Assembly: GCF_021347895.1 (NCBI RefSeq)
Contig: NC_067115.1
Coordinates: 11,680,064 to 11,744,063 of the forward strand
Direction: 5' to 3'
Source: Acanthochromis polyacanthus
Lineage: Eukaryota > Chordata > Actinopteri > Pomacentridae
Length of the DNA stretch: 64,000 nt
The notes under the pieces are model-generated. The model had not been told where the DNA came from, did no database searches, and was given only the letters and a program-made list of their open reading frames with translations. Within the stretch, counting starts at the first letter, position 1. The number at the start of each line of letters is the position of its first letter. This document shows positions 59,640 through 64,000 of the stretch, piece after piece. The position numbers and the translations under genes were made by a program.

Positions 59640-61000
59640 TTGCACCTTGCACACTCTAAAATTAAATCAAATTAAATGCACCTACCTTTGGAAACAAGTT
59701 TATCCAAAAAGTTTGACCAGAGACAGACAGAAACACAGAGTAATGCAGCACAGAGCAGATAAGCAAAGCCCTTGCCTCCTGCTTCTGTGCTGTTAGGTTA
59801 AAAAAAAGTTATACATGGCCTAAGACTCTGATCACATATTCACAAGGTGGCTCAACCTGAAAGGAAAAGGACAGGGGAGATATGCAGACACTTTTTTTTG
59901 CCCCTAAGGAGACACAGAGCTCCAGTTAATTGCAGTTGCAGAAGATGTCAGAGCATTATCAGTGTCTGCTTGTCATCAGTGTTGACTGGCAGCTTGATAG
60001 AAGCGTTATCAGCAAGATAAAAAGAGAGAAGTGGGTGCGGAAACAGAAAGAAGTGAGGGAGAACTCCAAGTGATGAAAGAGTGGAAGAAAGAAAGAAATA
60101 GAGGACAAGAGGGAAAAGAGATGAAGCAAAATTAAAAAATAAACATCATAAAGAAGGGAAAATAAAAGATATTCTAATTTTGTGTTATCTGCTATATAAA
60201 ACTGGAGAAGTTTTATCTTCTTTACTCATCACCATGCTGCTTCTGATCACCAGAGACCGGTTGCCAGGCAGCAAACATTGGCACAGACAAAAAAAAACAC
60301 AAAAAAAAACAACATAAAAATAATAATGAAATAAAAATAAAGGCTCTCTATGATCCACTTTTCTATCCATTTAGTTCCTTCTTGTAAGCCTCCCCTCTTC
60401 TGCACATTCCCAGTAGAGCAAGGCCCAGTTTTGACTTTTAGCATTTATATCCTGTCTTCAACTCCTTCTCTCAAAGTTTGCCCTCTATTTCTCTCTCCTG
60501 CACAATTTCTTTGTCTTAGATGAGTTTTGTGTTCCTTTCATCTATTTCCCATTTTTTTCTTTTTCTGTGCTGTTTATGCTTTTTCCTTTATTCCCCTTTC
60601 AACTCTTATACTTTAGGTTATTCTGTACCACTTCTTTGTATGTATCCTCTCTCCCTTTGCTGCACTTTAGCTTGTACTACTCCAATCAAATTCTGATCAC
60701 ATCTTTATTTCAAAGATGCCAACCCTCCAGGAGGCACTACTTTCATGTGATGAAACTTGCTTATAATCCTTTCAAAGCTGTACAGCCAAGGCTGAATATT
60801 AACACTCCACATTATTGACCTTCTACTTACACAACGCTTCTTTGTCAGTTTTCTGACTCAGAAAGTACTGTTCCTAGTGTATCAACTACACGCTGCACAG
60901 CAGAAAATACTAAATTTAACATTTCCACATTAGGTCAACAGTTGAGTTTTATTGGAATGAAAAGGACAAAGTGTCAACATGATAGAAGCACAGTATGTTC

Positions 61001-61022
61001 AGTGTTAAATATATTTAACACT
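61001..61022. repeat. 22-bp perfect palindrome
   Basis: Half-site AGTGTTAAATA followed directly by its complement TATTTAACACT with no spacer. Confidence 0.8.
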
Positions 61023-61969
61023 CTGGAGTGTATAGTACTTACATCATTCCTATATGACCTAGTTTATATCAGGAAACAAGTGTAAGACAAACTTTGAGCA
61101 GTTTGTGGTTGTGATATGGATGAACAAGCCTTTGTGAGTTGATTACATTCATCTCATTGCAGTATAACCTTCATCTCCTCTACTTAGGCTTTGTGGTATT
61201 GTATTTAGCACTTCTTCCATTTGTCAAGGTTGCATTTTAAAGAGGCTTCAAGAAGTGTTGGTTCTTATGACAGCAAAGGGGTAAACTGCCCGGAGTTCTT
61301 CTTTCTTCTGCTGTCTTTTACAGGGGACTCCTCTTTCTGTGACACTAGAACATGTTGATAGAAGTTGTCTTCTTTTACAGTTCACTGTCCCTCTTTTTCT
61401 CCTTGTTGTGCAGGACTTGGCTAACTTTATCATTTGTCCAGATGGGGGGTTTGTGGGATTGTTGGTAGTGCCGGGTCTGTTATGTCAGCTGTGTTGTCTT
61501 AAGTCTGCCCAGGAGACTACAGAGCTGTCAACCTGCCCAACATGCCACCAGCATACAAAAGATTGTGTAGTTAATAAGCAGTGAGGGAGCTCCTTCCTTC
61601 AAAACTGCATTGCATGAAATGCTTTGTTGCTGGCGTGAAGTACACCACATTCAGGACCTTTTCTACTGTCACTTCATGGCCTACATATTTTGCAGAGGCT
61701 CTCACCATGATGTTCAAAACCTGACTACTGCACCGATGCACGCTGTTAAAGCTTATTGTAATAAATGGTGCAAATTTAGGAGTAGATCAAAGTTCACCCT
61801 GAGCATTAGAGAAGCTGATAGGCATATTTTGTCACCTTTGGGCCTAGCCTTTCTGTTCAGCTCCACGTATCTAAACCAGCTGCTGGTGTTACTGTACAGA
61901 TATACAGAGTGGTATTGATTTTTCTCTCATGTAGTCACACATCCATCATGCAACATCATGAGGGAGGCA

Positions 61970-62250
61970 TTTGATCGGTTTAAAGTTTGTTGTGCAGCTT
62001 GACAGCAAACCCAGACATGGAGCCAGACTCCAAAAGAACTATCTTCAGCCACAAGAAGAACAAGGAGTCCTCCAGCAGATGGTCTGGCCCCCACAGAGCC
62101 CTGATCTCATGGAGTCAGTCTGGGATTACAGGGAGAAGCAGAAGACACTTGGGTGATGAATTTCTGAGAGCGCAGATGTTGGTTGAATATTGGCTGCTTT
62201 GTTTGCTCTGCTTGTGTAATGAATATCATTTTGCAGCAAGTGTGTAGAAT
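61970..62250 (+). pseudogene. Tc1/mariner transposase relic, C-terminal segment
   Basis: The 61-codon plus-strand frame at 61971-62156 encodes QLDSKPRHGARLQKNYLQPQ, then EEQGVLQQMVWPPQSPDLME and SVWDY. This is the third part of a Tc1 transposase. QLDSKPRH is an eroded QxDNxPKH block, WPPQSPDL is the usual WPxQSPDLNPIE stretch, and the catalytic Glu context (NPIE) is damaged to ME. The upstream 370 bp (61600-61970) has a 102-codon frame of unknown nature that could be degraded transposon. This copy is of a different Tc1 lineage from the others here. Confidence 0.7.
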
Positions 62251-62398
62251 TATCTTGACATCAAGTTTGTCATGTTTTGCATGTGAAACAGTCATTAAAT
62301 TACATGCATGATATGTACATTTTCATTATTATGGTGCTTCATCTAGTACGATTTAACACACGCTTTTATTCAGGTCTGCTAACACAAATGTGCACATA

Positions 62399-63640
62399 CA
62401 GAGCTGTGAAAAATGATTCCTGATGTCTTCTATTTCTCACATATCTTTTACGTCGCTCATATTTCTGACGCTTAAATGTTGAAGATTATGAAACAAATAT
62501 TTGGTGTTAGTTATTTAATATGAGACAGACATAACCAACAAAACTCAAAAATCTGTTCATGAAATGATGATTTACTAAAGATTAATTGAAAACCTTTTTC
62601 ACCCCTAAACCTATGGTTGGGCCGCCTTTGGGAGCAACACCTACTAAACATTTATTACAGCTTGTGATCAGTCTTTTACATCACCGTGAAGGAATTTTGA
62701 CCCACTCATCTCTGCAGAAAAGTTTTAATTTGGCCACATTAGATGGTTTTCCATCATGAACTGTCCTTATACAGTCTTGGCACAGTATCACAATTGGTTT
62801 GAAGTCCGGATTTTGACTAAAAAAAACTTAATTTTGTTCTTTTTGAGCCACTGCAGTCGGTCTTTCTTGTGTGCTTTGGGTCATTGTCTTGCTGCATAAG
62901 CTGCATGTGCTTCAGCTTTAGGTCATGAACTGATGGGTGGATATTCAAAATGTCTTTCTTGTGGAATGCACTATTAGCTTCATGCTCATCCAGATACTTT
63001 GTCTTGCAAATGCCAGACAAACCTTTATGTTCTTTTGGTCAGTAGTGGTTTGCACCTTGCAACTCTTCACTGAATGCCATTTTCATCCAGTGTCTTCCTT
63101 ATTGTGGAATAATGTATAACGACCTTAACTGAGGCAAGTGAGGCCTGCAGTTATTTTAATATTTGTCTGGGTTCTTTTGTGACCTCCTGGTTGAGATGTT
63201 GATAAATGTTGGTAGGCTGGCCACTCCTGGGAAGGTTCACCACTGTTCCATGTTTTCTCCATTTGTGGATAAAGGCTTTCATTGTGGTTCTCTGGAGTCC
63301 CAGAGTCTTAGCAATAGCTTTGTAACCCTTCAGACTGATAAATATCAATGACTTTGCGTCACATCTGTTATTGAATCTCTTTAGATTTTGGCATTATGAG
63401 CTGCTCTTTGAGAACCTTAAGGTCATTCACAATGCCAGACAAGTTCTTTTTAAGTGATGTTCGGATTCAAAAAGCCTGGCAGTATCATATGGGAGTGCAG
63501 CTGGTGAGATTGAACTCAACTGCCAAATGAATTTGGTCACTTGGTTGACTGGTAGCAAAGGGAGCATTTACTTTTTCACATCGGGCAAGATGGGCTGGAC
63601 AACATATTTCTTTCAATTAATGAAATCAACAAGTCTTGTC
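62399..63640 (-). pseudogene. Tc1/mariner element relic, minus strand, with HTH and catalytic block
   Basis: The left end begins CAGAGCTGTGAAAAATG after TA (62397-62398), close to the ends of a known fish Tc1 lineage. On the minus strand the N-terminal helix-turn-helix is clear: GYKAIAKTLGLQRTT, then HKWRKHGTVVNLPRSGQPT (63348-63151). Further on, the catalytic block QQDNDPKHTR lies at about 62860-62890. Between them the family's middle region is shortened by deletion and frameshift. After the DNDPKHT block the frame runs to TTTTTT and is lost. The right end is near 63580-63640 and was not fixed. Confidence 0.8.
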
Positions 63641-64000
63641 AGAGCTGCTAGTATCAAACAGAAGGTGCAGGACACAGTAGCTTTTCCAGTTTAAAAGAGT
63701 CTCATTCAGAGGTTAGAATAGGCGTAATTTCACCCGTGATACTGAATATCATGTTCTGTATTAGACTATTCTTCAATTTTCATTTTATTTTGTGACTTTA
63801 GCCTCATTGTCATCTGCTGTTTGTTTGAATTGAGGCACAAAACTTGCCACCTTGGGTTCAGAAAAAGTTTCAGATTTGGTTTAAAATGCACCCTTTCACA
63901 ATGTTAACTGCATGCTACAAGACTGTCTCCTTAGCTGAAAAAGAGCGGCAGTGGCATTTCCAGAAGAAATTAATTGCCTGTGGCCTCATGGCAGCTATTT
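63641..64000. other. unique stretch, no gene recognised
   Basis: Nothing recognised up to the window edge. Confidence 0.45.

Larger units (their letters stand above)
58792..61600. other. mainly unique stretch
   Basis: Contains a (CA)n array, a candidate conserved element and a palindrome, all listed separately, plus a pyrimidine-rich tract at 60430-60660. A 108-codon minus-strand frame at 58743-59069 starts inside the SINE tail area and has no recognisable similarity. Confidence 0.4.

Overview
The window looks like non-coding euchromatic DNA from a teleost fish, probably a percomorph. Three things point that way: fish-type tRNA-derived SINEs of the V-SINE/HE1 style with GGAT tails, several families of Tc1/mariner relics, and very abundant long (CA)n/(GT)n microsatellites. 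No bacterial or viral genome organisation is present. I find no complete protein-coding gene and no rRNA, tRNA gene or CRISPR array. The species cannot be named from the sequence alone. The assignments to repeat families rest on recognising their motifs and ends, not on a database search.

Layout. 1-4300 is mostly unique sequence with a 59-bp direct duplication (1802/2090) and a 0.5-kb element with inverted ends (2201-2698). 4300-7310 is a mosaic: a direct-repeat pair (4304 and 7149) brackets a Tc1 transposase relic, a TTAA-flanked piggyBac-like MITE (4989-5540) and a 922-bp solo LTR with intact 5-bp target duplication (5593-6514). 7310-13480 holds microsatellites, a Tc1 relic split by a nested insertion (9625-10662) and a second Tc1 fragment (about 12985-13475). 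14354-14993 is an old tandem duplication of about 320 bp. 15484-15720 could be a terminal exon on the minus strand, but this is weak. 16205-17575 carries three SINE copies. 17.9-29.8 kb is mainly unique sequence with a palindromic mini-MITE (18352-18429), a LINE 3' end (23020-23450), long CA and pyrimidine tracts, and some enhancer-like stretches. 29839-30307 is a textbook non-autonomous Tc1 element with TA duplications. 30.3-51 kb is mainly unique, AT-rich sequence with hairpins (35.0 and 36.8 kb), a LINE reverse-transcriptase fragment (37.4 kb), a Tc1 relic (46.0 kb) and a three-part microsatellite (49.66-49.83 kb). 51-63.7 kb is repeat-rich: a long Tc1 relic, three SINEs, a LINE 3' tail, another copy of the 0.5-kb inverted-end element and two further Tc1 relics.

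Nothing here works as a gene set. Functionally the region is best read as intergenic or intronic DNA that accumulated short cut-and-paste transposons, SINEs and rare LINE/LTR insertions. Between them lie some unique, low-repeat stretches that may be conserved regulatory DNA. The least explained signals are a 28-bp perfect inverted duplicate (56700-56727 and 59453-59480), the cluster of hairpins at 35.0-35.16 kb, and the recurrent TA-flanked element family (copies at 2.2, 9.9 and 57.4 kb), one copy of which sits inside a Tc1 relic. I see no convincing new biological system.
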